Assembly (NCBI RefSeq): GCF_003226255.1
Contig: NZ_QJST01000012.1
Location: 1 to 64,000 of the forward strand
Direction: 5' to 3'
DNA from: Idiomarina fontislapidosi
Lineage (GTDB): Bacteria > Pseudomonadota > Gammaproteobacteria > Enterobacterales > Alteromonadaceae
DNA: 64,000 bases
The notes under the pieces: generated by a model
What the model was told of the DNA's origin: nothing
The model's input: the letters and a program-made list of their open reading frames with translations, nothing else
The model's database searches: none
Position numbers and translations under genes: made by a program
In this document: positions 47,923-55,874 of the stretch, one piece after another
How positions within the stretch are numbered: position 1 is the first letter of the stretch
Layout: every line of letters begins with the position of its first letter

Positions 47923-48627
47923 ATGGCACACGTTCTTGGTGCAGAGCCTAGCAGAGTGTTGATTGTCGAAGACAATCGCGACATCTGCGGCAACATTGCG
48001 GCATACCTCGAAAAGCATTGTTACCTACTGGATTTTGCCTACGATGGTATCAGTGCATTGCACCTGGCGTTGACTCACCCATTTGACGTGATTGTTCTCG
48101 ATCTTATGCTTCCAGGGATGGATGGCTTAAGCTTTTGTCAAAAGTTGCGTGCTGAGGGCAATTTAGATACGCCGGTACTTATGCTGACGGCGAGAGACAC
48201 ATTGGATGATAAAATTAAGGGGTTCGCAGCGGGAGCGGACGACTATTTAGTGAAACCTTTCGCCTTACAGGAACTGCATGCACGACTGCAGGCGCTTCGT
48301 AAACGCAACCGCGGAAGAACCGACAACCTGTTAACGGTGGGGGACTTGACCTTGAACCGCTCCACCCGACAAGTTCATCGCGCGGGACAACGAATCGAGC
48401 TCAACCCTGCGGGCATGAAACTGCTGCAGCGACTGATGGAGGAGGCACCCTCGGTTGTTACACGTGATGCGCTCGAAACCTTATTGTGGGCTGATGAGCC
48501 GCCAGACGGTGACGCACTTCGATCGCATATGTACAAACTGCGGCAGGCGATTGATCGGCCATTTGAGCGAGCCTTAATTCACACCGTACATCGTATTGGG
48601 TACCGAATCGCAGAAGGTGCTGAGTAA
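47923..48627 (+). CDS. OmpR-family response regulator
   Basis: Protein of 234 residues. The receiver domain has the acidic pair in IVEDNRD, the phospho-acceptor aspartate in VIVLDLMLPGMDG (about residue 65), T in LMLTARD and K in YLVKPF. The C-terminal winged-helix domain (LTVGDLTLNRSTRQVHRAGQ to HTVHRIGYRIA) binds DNA. It starts 13 bases after the receptor gene, and its stop overlaps the kinase start (TAATG). It probably controls the receptor gene, as is common for such clusters. Confidence 0.93.
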   Translation: MAHVLGAEPSRVLIVEDNRDICGNIAAYLEKHCYLLDFAYDGISALHLALTHPFDVIVLDLMLPGMDGLSFCQKLRAEGNLDTPVLMLTARDTLDDKIKGFAAGADDYLVKPFALQELHARLQALRKRNRGRTDNLLTVGDLTLNRSTRQVHRAGQRIELNPAGMKLLQRLMEEAPSVVTRDALETLLWADEPPDGDALRSHMYKLRQAIDRPFERALIHTVHRIGYRIAEGAE

Positions 48628-49856
48628 TGTATCGGCACAGTTTGCGTAAGCGTGTCGCGATTGCATTTGCTATTTGTGTGGCGGTGCTTAGCGTGGTCTG
48701 GGGGTTTGCCTTTTTCGCCGCGATTAAGTTAAGCGAAGACCGTGTTATGACGCATCAGCTACAGCGTGCCGTTGAGAGCTACCCGTCCATGCCAATAAAC
48801 CTGCGCGGATACGAATCGATTGAGAGCTTGCCGGCATCCATCAGGCCGTGGGCACGAACAAACCCCGGTGAGGGGATTTACGAGTTTGAGAAAGAAGAGT
48901 TACATGTTGCGGTAATACCCGGTGGTGAAGAACAACGACACGCCTTTGTGGTGTTCGATGTTGCCGGTATTGAGGCGGAGTCCTCAGAGGATTGGTGGTG
49001 GCTCCTGGTGATCACCGGCGTTGTGGGTACGTTAGGGATTCTTGGTTTTGGGCTGGGGATTGTTGTTATGCGCAGGGCTGTTGCGCCAGTCGCGCACCTG
49101 GCCAAAGCTGTTGCCAACATTGATCCTAAGCAGCTGTCGGTTGATGATCATAAACGCATCGCGTCCGGCCGGTTCGGTGACGATGAGGTTGGGCTGCTCG
49201 CCAGAACCATTGAGCAAACTCTAAAGCGCATCAGTGCGTTTGTCGAGAGAGAGCGTTACTTTACTAGTTCAGCCAGCCACGAGTTACGCACCCCCATTAC
49301 AGTGATAACTGGAGCGCTTGAGCTGCTTGAGCAAAGTGATTTACCCGCCGATGACGTAAAAGCTTTAGAGCGCGTGAGAAGAGCCACACTCGACATGAGA
49401 ACGACCATTGAAATGTTTTTATGCCTATCTCGGGAGATGGACGATGGGCTGTATAACCAACAATTCTTAGTCATGCCGCTGGTAAACCAGGCCGTTGAGC
49501 AACAGCACTATCTGTTAAAAGACAAATTCGTCAGCGTGGATATAGAGGAACTCGCAAACCCAACCGTTTGCGGGCATCCACAAGCTTTCTATATCGCCGT
49601 GAATAACCTGATACGTAATGCGTTTGAACATACGCTTAGCGGACATGGGCCCATCACGGTTCGCGTTAAGCAGAATGAGCTGTTAGTCACCAATCAGGTG
49701 AGTAGTGTCGCTAACGAGCAGACCCCATCAGCCGAGGCATCATCTAACGGGTATGGTCTCGGGTTAGGTATCGTGGAGCGGCTGTGCGAGCGCAACGGGT
49801 GGTCCTTTTCGCTGCTCTTTGGTGAGCAGCGTGTGATGGCCCGGCTTTCTTGGTGA
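48627..49856 (+). CDS. Membrane sensor histidine kinase with atypical ATP-binding G1 box
   Basis: Protein of 409 residues. TM1 lies at about residues 10-32, a short periplasmic domain of about 95 residues follows, then TM2 (about 128-150, WWWLLVITGVVGTLGILGFG), a HAMP-like linker and a HisKA helix with the acceptor histidine in SSASHELRTPITV (about 216). The ATPase domain has N-box NNLIRNAFEHT and G2 GYGLGLGIV. The place of the G1 DxGxG motif reads LLVTNQVSSV, without the aspartate and glycines. The small sensor domain has no recognised ligand. It is the last gene of the receptor/regulator operon. Confidence 0.9.
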   Translation: MYRHSLRKRVAIAFAICVAVLSVVWGFAFFAAIKLSEDRVMTHQLQRAVESYPSMPINLRGYESIESLPASIRPWARTNPGEGIYEFEKEELHVAVIPGGEEQRHAFVVFDVAGIEAESSEDWWWLLVITGVVGTLGILGFGLGIVVMRRAVAPVAHLAKAVANIDPKQLSVDDHKRIASGRFGDDEVGLLARTIEQTLKRISAFVERERYFTSSASHELRTPITVITGALELLEQSDLPADDVKALERVRRATLDMRTTIEMFLCLSREMDDGLYNQQFLVMPLVNQAVEQQHYLLKDKFVSVDIEELANPTVCGHPQAFYIAVNNLIRNAFEHTLSGHGPITVRVKQNELLVTNQVSSVANEQTPSAEASSNGYGLGLGIVERLCERNGWSFSLLFGEQRVMARLSW

Positions 49857-49876
49857 TAGTCTAGAGAGTCGATCAG

Positions 49877-49943
49877 ACAAAAAAGCCCCGCTATTGCTAG
49901 CAGGGCTTTTTCAGAATAGTGGTGCCCGGAGGCGGAATCGAAC
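49877..49943. repeat. 67-base direct repeat, copy 1 (terminator plus tRNA-Phe 3' end)
   Basis: Identical over 67 bases to 49985-50051, at an offset of 108 bases. It contains a terminator hairpin and the last 24 bases of tRNA-Phe, and then diverges. Only the second copy continues into a complete tRNA gene. Confidence 0.9.
49879..49911. terminator. Duplicated terminator, serving the histidine kinase operon
   Basis: A6 then stem GCCC..GCTA / TAGC..GGGC and T5. It is symmetrical enough to work in both directions. It lies 22 bases after the kinase stop and is a copy of the tRNA-Phe terminator. Confidence 0.8.
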
Positions 49944-49958
49944 GCGTCGTGCAACAGC

Positions 49959-49976
49959 ACCGACACGCGTGTCGGT
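49959..49976. repeat. Perfect 18-base palindrome between the repeat copies
   Basis: ACCGACACGCGTGTCGGT is fully self-complementary. Its left half (CACCGACACG with the preceding base) also occurs in the tRNA-Phe anticodon-arm region, so the palindrome may have arisen by inverted duplication of tRNA sequence. Confidence 0.75.
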
Positions 49977-49984
49977 ATGCAGAT

Positions 49985-50051
49985 ACAAAAAAGCCCCGCT
50001 ATTGCTAGCAGGGCTTTTTCAGAATAGTGGTGCCCGGAGGCGGAATCGAAC
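49985..50051. repeat. 67-base direct repeat, copy 2 (part of the intact tRNA-Phe locus)
   Basis: Second copy of the repeat at 49877-49943. It comprises the natural terminator of tRNA-Phe and the 3' part of the intact tRNA gene. Confidence 0.9.
49987..50019 (-). terminator. Terminator of tRNA-Phe
   Basis: Stem GCCC..GCTA / TAGC..GGGC bordered by A6 and T5. On the minus strand it begins eight bases after the tRNA CCA end and is followed by T residues. Confidence 0.88.
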
Positions 50052-50103
50052 CACCGACACGAGGATTTTCAATCCTCTGCTCTACCGACTGAGCTATCCG
50101 GGC
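50028..50103 (-). tRNA. tRNA-Phe (GAA)
   Basis: The minus strand gives a complete 76-base cloverleaf: acceptor GCCCGGA / TCCGGGC, D-loop AGCTCAGTCGGTAGAGC, anticodon arm with TTGAAAA (anticodon GAA), T-arm with GGTTCGATTCC, and an encoded CCA end. It lies just upstream of its terminator and downstream of a strong promoter. Confidence 0.97.
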
Positions 50104-50113
50104 GACGAGGCGT

Positions 50114-50142
50114 ATTAAACGTTTTTTTCGTCTTCGAGTCAA
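50114..50142 (-). promoter_or_regulatory. Sigma-70 promoter of tRNA-Phe
   Basis: On the minus strand TTGACT (50142-50137) and TTTAAT (50119-50114) are spaced by 17 bases. A GC-rich discriminator (GCCTCGTC) then leads into the tRNA, typical of stringently controlled stable-RNA promoters. Confidence 0.8.
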
Positions 50143-50193
50143 CCGCTTTTCTTAGGTTTTTTACCGTTTGGTCAGTAAATCACCGTTTTGCGG

Positions 50194-52104
50194 TTAATCT
50201 ACGCGCAAATAGGTGCTGCCCGCCAAACATTTCTCGTAAAAGTTAGTCCAGCGCACGCCTTCACGCGGTTGCAGGTGACCTTTACGTACCTGACGATCAA
50301 TATGCTTTTTAACCGTCTTAGCCATATATTCGGTGTTGTATTGCATCGTCGTCAGCACTTTTTCAGCGGATGTACCCGGTACAACTTCCTCAATATAAAA
50401 GTCACCTGGTTCGTCGTCATGACAATACACGTGCACTTCGGTTAAACGGCCAAACAAGTTATGCATGTCACCCATGACATCCTGATAGGCGCCCGTTAAG
50501 AATAAACCAACATGATAGGCTTCATCCTTCTTCAGTTTATGCATCGGGATGTTTTCACGAATTTCTGTGCCTTCAATGTACTTACTCAGCTTACCGTCAC
50601 TGTCGCAGGTAATATCAGCAATAGAGCAACGCACTTCGGGCTTCTCGTCAAGGCGCGAGATAGGCACAATCGGCAGTACTTGACCAATTGCCCAGGTGTC
50701 CGCAGCTGACTGGAAAATCGAGAAGTTACACAGGTACTGACTCGCCAGCATGTCTTCAAGCTCATCCAGCTCTTGAATAAAAGCACTTTCTTCATCAAGG
50801 CCGGTGTGGATATCGGCGAGAATACGCCAATACATGGTATCTAGCTTAGCCATCTCTTTCAGCGAGAGGATACCGAGCTTAAATGCCTCGTATGCGCTTT
50901 GCTTGTAGCCTGCCGCGTCGTTATAGCGCTCTTGAGGGTGATATTGTGCGCCATTAATGAATAGGTCGCGCATGTTTTTCACCAAGATGTGCTCATCCTC
51001 GGTGGCACTCAAGTCAAAGTCGGTGCCTGATGGGTTTACTTCACCCACAATATTCGAGACCACACAGCTGTGATGCGCGGTCATGGCACGGCCACTTTCG
51101 CTAACGATATTAGGATGAGGGACGTTCTCGAGGTCACAGACCTGCTTAATGCCCCATACCACGTCGGCAACATATTCCTCGGTTGAGTAGTTACGCGATG
51201 AGTCGGTGGTAGAACTGGTGCCGTCGTAATCGATGCCCAAACCGCCACCGATGTCTAAGTACTCAAGTTCAACGCCTTCTTGTACCAATTTGGCGTACAA
51301 ACGCGCGCCCTCAGATACCGCTTCTTTAATTTTGCGAATATCCGAGAGCTGACTGCCGATATGAAAGTGTAATAACTTCGCGCAATGCAGCATGTCTTCT
51401 TCGCGCAAACGTTCAATGGCATTAAGAATTTCGGCAATACTCAGACCAAACTTAGCGCGATCGCCGCTTGAGCCCGCCCATTTACCGGAGCTACGCACCA
51501 TCATTTTTGAGCGCAAGCCAATCATTGGCTCAACACCGAGCTGCTTCGCAAGCGGGATCAGCATTTCGAGTTCACTGAACTTCTCGACAACGATGATCAT
51601 CTTACGCTTCAACTGACGTCCAAGCAGCGCCAATGTCAGGTAGTCTTTATCTTTGTAGCCATTTAAGACTGTGAGCGCCTCGGGATTGTCATTATAGGCC
51701 ATGACAGCCATGAGCTCTGGCTTAGAACCCGCCTCTAATCCATAGTTGTAGGGTTCGCCTGCGTCCATGATCTCTTCGACCACCTCGCGCATCTGGTTGA
51801 CCTTAATCGGGAACACACCACAGTACTTGCCCTTGTATTCAGCTTCTTCAATACATTTGCTGAACGTTTCATTTATAATCTCAACCTGAGATCGCAGAAT
51901 GTCGTGAAAACGAATCACTGCCGGTAACTCAATACCTTCAGCAATAATTTCATCCACGACTTCGCGCATGTCGATGGTGATATCCGGTAAACGATGGTTG
52001 GGTGCAATTTTGATGTTACCGTTCTCGCCAATCGAGAAATAACCTGCGCCCCAACGATTCACACCGTAAAGTTCTTCAGCTTGGTCGATAGTCCAATCTG
52101 CCAT
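50194..52104 (-). CDS. speA: Biosynthetic arginine decarboxylase
   Basis: PLP enzyme (636 residues) that decarboxylates arginine to agmatine for polyamine synthesis. The cofactor lysine is in CGVFPIKVNQMREVVE (about residue 93). HIGSQLSDI, LDIGGGLGIDYDG and ESGRAMTAHH are the alanine-racemase-fold landmarks, and NFSIFQSAADTWAIGQ lies in the C-terminal beta domain. I chose ATG 52104, preceded by AGGAG, over an in-frame TTG at 52128 that would overlap speB. It is four bases downstream of speB, so the two form a unit that makes putrescine. Confidence 0.96.
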   Translation of the reverse strand: MADWTIDQAEELYGVNRWGAGYFSIGENGNIKIAPNHRLPDITIDMREVVDEIIAEGIELPAVIRFHDILRSQVEIINETFSKCIEEAEYKGKYCGVFPIKVNQMREVVEEIMDAGEPYNYGLEAGSKPELMAVMAYNDNPEALTVLNGYKDKDYLTLALLGRQLKRKMIIVVEKFSELEMLIPLAKQLGVEPMIGLRSKMMVRSSGKWAGSSGDRAKFGLSIAEILNAIERLREEDMLHCAKLLHFHIGSQLSDIRKIKEAVSEGARLYAKLVQEGVELEYLDIGGGLGIDYDGTSSTTDSSRNYSTEEYVADVVWGIKQVCDLENVPHPNIVSESGRAMTAHHSCVVSNIVGEVNPSGTDFDLSATEDEHILVKNMRDLFINGAQYHPQERYNDAAGYKQSAYEAFKLGILSLKEMAKLDTMYWRILADIHTGLDEESAFIQELDELEDMLASQYLCNFSIFQSAADTWAIGQVLPIVPISRLDEKPEVRCSIADITCDSDGKLSKYIEGTEIRENIPMHKLKKDEAYHVGLFLTGAYQDVMGDMHNLFGRLTEVHVYCHDDEPGDFYIEEVVPGTSAEKVLTTMQYNTEYMAKTVKKHIDRQVRKGHLQPREGVRWTNFYEKCLAGSTYLRVD

Positions 52105-52108
52105 CGGC

Positions 52109-53023
52109 TTATGCTCCTGCTTGCTCAAGGGTTAACAATACTTCGCGAACAATTTTTGCTGCGAATACATCTGAGTTGCCCGTTGGGTCAATTTTGGGGG
52201 ATAACTCAACAATATCTGCGCCAATAAAGTTTTTCTCGCGCAGGATCTTCATCAAACTGACGAATGAATGAAAGTCCTCTCCCCCCGGTTCTGGTGTGCC
52301 TGTACCGGGCATAAAGGCCGGGTCAAAGTAGTCAAGGTCGAGTGTCAGATAAATAGGGCGGTCGCCGGCTATGTCCTGAACTGACTTAAGAAAGTCCTGA
52401 CGTGACTTGCGGATCGTGCCTTGTTGGTTCATCCAGGTGTATTCGTCTCGGGTACCTGAGCGGATGCCGTACTGAATGAGTTGGTGTTCGGGACCAAAAT
52501 GGTCGACCACGCGACGGATAATCGACGCGTGCGAGAAATGATAGCCCAAGAAGCCATCTCGCAAATCCGCGTGTGCATCGAGGTGCAACAATACCATATT
52601 GGGGTATTGCTTAAGATGCTTGACGATAGGGGCATACGAAATCGAATGCTCACCCCCTAAGGTGATGAGCTTGGTCTTAGTTGCCGCTAAATCAAGCGGT
52701 TCAAAAATCTGATTAAAGTCATTATTGGCGTGGTGCCATTGTGCTTCGACATCGTCGTCAAAACCCAAGCGCAGGTTACCCAAGTCAAAAAACTCGTAAT
52801 CTTCCAGATCGGCATCCAGATAGGGGGAATAAGACTCTATATCTTCTGAGACCGAGCGAAGTCCATCAGGACCTTCTTTGGTTCCCTTACGAAAACATGC
52901 GGTTCCATCAAAGCCAAAGCCAATGATGTGGATACTGCCAGGATGGATCGAAAATGAACGTTCGGCGCCAAAAAATGGGCGAACAGGATCATTGGTAGCC
53001 ACTGGTAGTGAAATTTCTGACAT
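52109..53023 (-). CDS. speB: Agmatinase
   Basis: Manganese ureohydrolase (304 residues) that converts agmatine to putrescine and urea. Metal ligands are in TLGGEHSISY, LHLDAHADLRD and LTLDLDYFDPAFMPGTGTPE. I chose ATG 53023 over a GTG two codons upstream because the AAGG site is better spaced. It precedes speA, so SpeA and SpeB perform consecutive steps. No urease gene is visible here. Confidence 0.94.
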   Translation of the reverse strand: MSEISLPVATNDPVRPFFGAERSFSIHPGSIHIIGFGFDGTACFRKGTKEGPDGLRSVSEDIESYSPYLDADLEDYEFFDLGNLRLGFDDDVEAQWHHANNDFNQIFEPLDLAATKTKLITLGGEHSISYAPIVKHLKQYPNMVLLHLDAHADLRDGFLGYHFSHASIIRRVVDHFGPEHQLIQYGIRSGTRDEYTWMNQQGTIRKSRQDFLKSVQDIAGDRPIYLTLDLDYFDPAFMPGTGTPEPGGEDFHSFVSLMKILREKNFIGADIVELSPKIDPTGNSDVFAAKIVREVLLTLEQAGA

Positions 53024-53039
53024 GGGCACAATACCTTAC

Positions 53040-54083
53040 TTACGCTTTATCGACCGTGGCTTTATGGCGATCTTTTTTGATCGGGTTAAACCATTTGGTC
53101 TGTATATCTATTAATTCCTGGCTCAGCACTTTGCGCTTGACCCAAGTGTCTTCGAGCGGGGTGGTGACCAGCTCGTTTCTCTCAATACCGGCCATCACGC
53201 CGGTAATTCCTTCTTGCACTAGTTGTACGGCATAAACGCCTAAACGGGTCGCTAAAATACGATCCATTGCGGTAGGACGCCCACCGCGTTGCACGTGGCC
53301 GAGTAAACAGGGGCGGCAAGGGAAGTTCAGTCGATCTTCTAATTGCTCCGCCAAACGTACGGCGCCACCGGGCCATTGGTTTTCGCAGAGTACCATCACG
53401 TAGCTCGAGTCGCCTCGTACGCGATTAACACCTTCGACGTGTTTAACCAATGCATCGATGGTGAGCGGTTTATCTTTTTGTAACTCAGGCAAAATCATAC
53501 GTTCGGCACCACTCGCCATGGCGCTACTGATAGCAATATAGCCTGCATTACGGCCCATCACCTCGACAATGAATACGCGGTCCATGGCTTCTGCTGTATC
53601 ACGAATTTTATCGAGTGCGTCCATCGCGGTTTCTACCGCGGTGTCATAGCCTATCGTGTGGTCAGTTCCGTAGAGATCGTTGTCGATGGTGCCGGGGATG
53701 CCAATAATAGGACCTTGCCAAAATTTAGCAAGGTGATTTGCACCTCTAAATGAACCGTCGCCACCAATGACAATAAACGCATCGACATGCTGAGCATCAA
53801 GATTGCGAGCCGCCTCGATACCCCCCTCATCGGATTTAAAACGTTCGCTACGCGCACTCTTTATAATAGTGCCCGAATACTGCAGTATATGTTCGACTTC
53901 ATGACGACCGAGTTTCATATAGTCATTGTTCAGCAAGCCTTCATAACCATGACGAAAACCCACGACGTCGATGCCGTCGTGTTCAGCAGCTAATACCACT
54001 GCGCGTAGCGCGGCATTCATACCGGGCGCGTCGCCGCCGCTGGTAATTACGGCAATGCGTTCAATTGATCGACTAGATGACAC
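53040..54083 (-). CDS. pfkA: ATP-dependent 6-phosphofructokinase
   Basis: Key glycolytic enzyme, 347 residues, slightly longer than E. coli PfkA (320). Motifs are ITSGGDAPGMNAALR (ATP site), VIGGDGSFRGA, the catalytic GIPGTIDNDLYGTDHTIGYDTA, EVMGRNAGYIA and GHVQRGGRPTAMDRILA. The glycine and serine in GGDGS indicate use of ATP rather than pyrophosphate. The GTG start at 54083 has AAGGAGT nine bases upstream. It lies 16 bases upstream of speB but serves a different pathway. Confidence 0.95.
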   Translation of the reverse strand: MSSSRSIERIAVITSGGDAPGMNAALRAVVLAAEHDGIDVVGFRHGYEGLLNNDYMKLGRHEVEHILQYSGTIIKSARSERFKSDEGGIEAARNLDAQHVDAFIVIGGDGSFRGANHLAKFWQGPIIGIPGTIDNDLYGTDHTIGYDTAVETAMDALDKIRDTAEAMDRVFIVEVMGRNAGYIAISSAMASGAERMILPELQKDKPLTIDALVKHVEGVNRVRGDSSYVMVLCENQWPGGAVRLAEQLEDRLNFPCRPCLLGHVQRGGRPTAMDRILATRLGVYAVQLVQEGITGVMAGIERNELVTTPLEDTWVKRKVLSQELIDIQTKWFNPIKKDRHKATVDKA

Positions 54084-54155
54084 CTGTTCTACTCCTTGCT
54101 ATGGTCATTAGTGTAAGCTTACCGTTAGTAGTGTCGCTGACCAAGAGGAAATTTG

Positions 54156-55223
54156 ATGAGCGAGCGTGATTGTCTGTTTGATTACAATGAACTGTTAGAT
54201 TGGGCATCGGAATGCCTGCAAACGGCGGGTGCGTCTGGCGAAGTAGCGCGTCACGTGGCGTATTACCTTTTAGAAGGGGATTTGTTGGGTTATAGCACCC
54301 ATGGACTTATCCGTCTCCTTAATAACTGCCAGTGGCTAGACCGTGGTGAGAGCCTGCCTAAAGGGCAACCTCAGGTATTGCAACAGCGGGCGGCAGTGGC
54401 CAACTGGGATGCTCAGCGCTTACCAGGGCCTTATGTTGTGCCGATGGCGATAAACGAAGCGATTCTTATGGCGAAGCAAGCGGGTACGGGGACTATCACC
54501 GTGCGCCGCAGTCAACATATTGCTTCGCTAGCCGCTTATTTAAGTCTCGCCACTGAGCAAGGGATGATGATAAGCCTTATGTGCTCGACCCCAGGACAGC
54601 GTGCGGTTGCGCCGTTTGGTGCTAAACAAGCGGTGTATTCGCCGAATCCGTTTGCAGTGGGTGTGCCGAGCTCAAGCGACCCTATTCTGTTGGATATCAG
54701 TTTATCCATGACTGCCGCAGGTAAGGTGCGCCAAGCAAAAGCGAATCAGCAAAAACTACCTTACAAAGCACTGGTGACCGAGCATGGCGAGTGGACGGAT
54801 GATCCTGAGACCTTTTTCTCGGAGCCCGCAAGCGCCATTGCTCCCTTAGGTGGCGAGCTACTCGGTTATAAAGGGTATGGCTTAACCTTGTTCAGTGAGT
54901 TGTGGACGATGGCACTGGCACAGTATGGTCGTAGTCAGGGCAAAGACGAGGGGGATGCCAACACCGTTTGGATCCAAGTGATTGATCCCTCGGCATTTGG
55001 TGAGCAGAAAACCTTTATTGCGCAGGTCGATGAATTGATCCGCGATACGCTATCAGCCGAGGCTATTGATGCCAATAACCCCGTGCGTATTCCTGGTCAT
55101 CAAGCGTTGGCGCGAAAACGACAACAGATGGAGCTGGGAGTACGTTATGCGCCCGCGACGCTCAAGGTGCTCAATAAATGCGCTGAGTTCTGTCAGCAAC
55201 CGTTACCCAACGCAATCCGTTAA
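54156..55223 (+). CDS. Ldh-family (malate/L-lactate/ureidoglycolate type) oxidoreductase
   Basis: NAD(P)-dependent dehydrogenase of 355 residues of the YiaK/YbiC/Ldh_2 fold. Landmarks are the STHGLIRLL motif (about residue 48), the RRSQHIASLAAYLSLA segment with the catalytic histidine, CSTPGQRAVAPFGAKQAVYSPNPFAVG (cofactor site) and LLGYKGYGLTLFSELW. Family members reduce malate, lactate, ureidoglycolate or 2-keto acids, so the substrate cannot be named. I chose ATG 54156, preceded by AAGAGGAA. The 3' end overlaps the convergent pdxH by four bases. Confidence 0.88.
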   Translation: MSERDCLFDYNELLDWASECLQTAGASGEVARHVAYYLLEGDLLGYSTHGLIRLLNNCQWLDRGESLPKGQPQVLQQRAAVANWDAQRLPGPYVVPMAINEAILMAKQAGTGTITVRRSQHIASLAAYLSLATEQGMMISLMCSTPGQRAVAPFGAKQAVYSPNPFAVGVPSSSDPILLDISLSMTAAGKVRQAKANQQKLPYKALVTEHGEWTDDPETFFSEPASAIAPLGGELLGYKGYGLTLFSELWTMALAQYGRSQGKDEGDANTVWIQVIDPSAFGEQKTFIAQVDELIRDTLSAEAIDANNPVRIPGHQALARKRQQMELGVRYAPATLKVLNKCAEFCQQPLPNAIR

Positions 55224-55861
55224 GGTTGTAGTCGCTGCACGACCCAATCGCCGTTACTTTCTAAGCGATACAAGAAACGGTCGTGCAGGCGATGTTCGCC
55301 ACCTTGCCAAAACTCAACCTCGCTGGGTACGATGCGGTAACCGCCCCAGTGTTTAGGGCGCGGTACTTGCTTACCTTGGTACTGCTCAAGTTGATCCTGA
55401 TAGTACTTTACGAGCTCATCACGACTGCCAATCGGCTGACTTTGGTTCGAAATCAGTGCAGCGATTTGACTCTCGAATGGGCGCGAATAAAAGTAATCGT
55501 CGTTTTGTTGTTCGCTGAGCGGCTCAGCATGACCACGGAAGTGCACCTGGCGCTCGAGTGCAAGCCACGCAAAGTGGCAGGATACCTTGGGGTTAAGTGC
55601 AAGGTCTTTGCCTTTATGGCTTTGCTTGTTGGTGAAAAAACGCAGTCCAGACTCGTCGAAACCTTTGAGTAGAACGATACGCTGACTCGGCTGACCTTGA
55701 CTGTCAACGGTCGCCACGGTCATCGCAGTGGGGTCGCTATTTAAACCACACTCCACGGCATTGCTAAGCCAACTTTCGAATAATGTAAACGGCGTATTGG
55801 GTACGTCCGCTTCTGTTAAGTGCCCAATATTATAATCCCGACGAATGGACTGTAGATCCAT
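55220..55861 (-). CDS. pdxH: Pyridoxamine 5'-phosphate oxidase
   Basis: FMN enzyme (213 residues) forming pyridoxal 5'-phosphate. Signatures are PSQRIVLLKGFDESGLRFFTN (FMN site), SHKGKDLALNP, ERQVHFRGHAEPL, and the C-terminal PSEVEFWQGGEHRLHDRF. I chose ATG 55861, with GAGG upstream, since the family begins MDLQSIRRDY. The longer frame to 55930 would overlap the regulator gene. It is 13 bases downstream of that gene. Confidence 0.95.
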   Translation of the reverse strand: MDLQSIRRDYNIGHLTEADVPNTPFTLFESWLSNAVECGLNSDPTAMTVATVDSQGQPSQRIVLLKGFDESGLRFFTNKQSHKGKDLALNPKVSCHFAWLALERQVHFRGHAEPLSEQQNDDYFYSRPFESQIAALISNQSQPIGSRDELVKYYQDQLEQYQGKQVPRPKHWGGYRIVPSEVEFWQGGEHRLHDRFLYRLESNGDWVVQRLQP

Positions 55862-55874
55862 GATAGCCTCGCAA

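Larger units (their letters stand above)
45285..49943. mobile_element. Putative tRNA-Phe-linked genomic islet, integrase absent
   Basis: A 4.6-kb segment bounded by two partial copies of the tRNA-Phe 3' end (45285-45307 and 49920-49943), both in the orientation of the intact tRNA gene at 50028-50103. It contains exactly one operon: TonB receptor, response regulator, histidine kinase. By eye these genes look richer in GC-ending codons than the arginine or Pho regions. No integrase, excisionase or transposase is seen, so it would be a fixed or decayed insertion. An alternative is repeated partial duplication around the tRNA gene. Confidence 0.5.

Noticed and set aside
45285-50103. Prophage or integrative conjugative element at tRNA-Phe
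   Set aside because: No integrase, phage structural or conjugation genes lie between the repeats; only a receptor and two-component operon.
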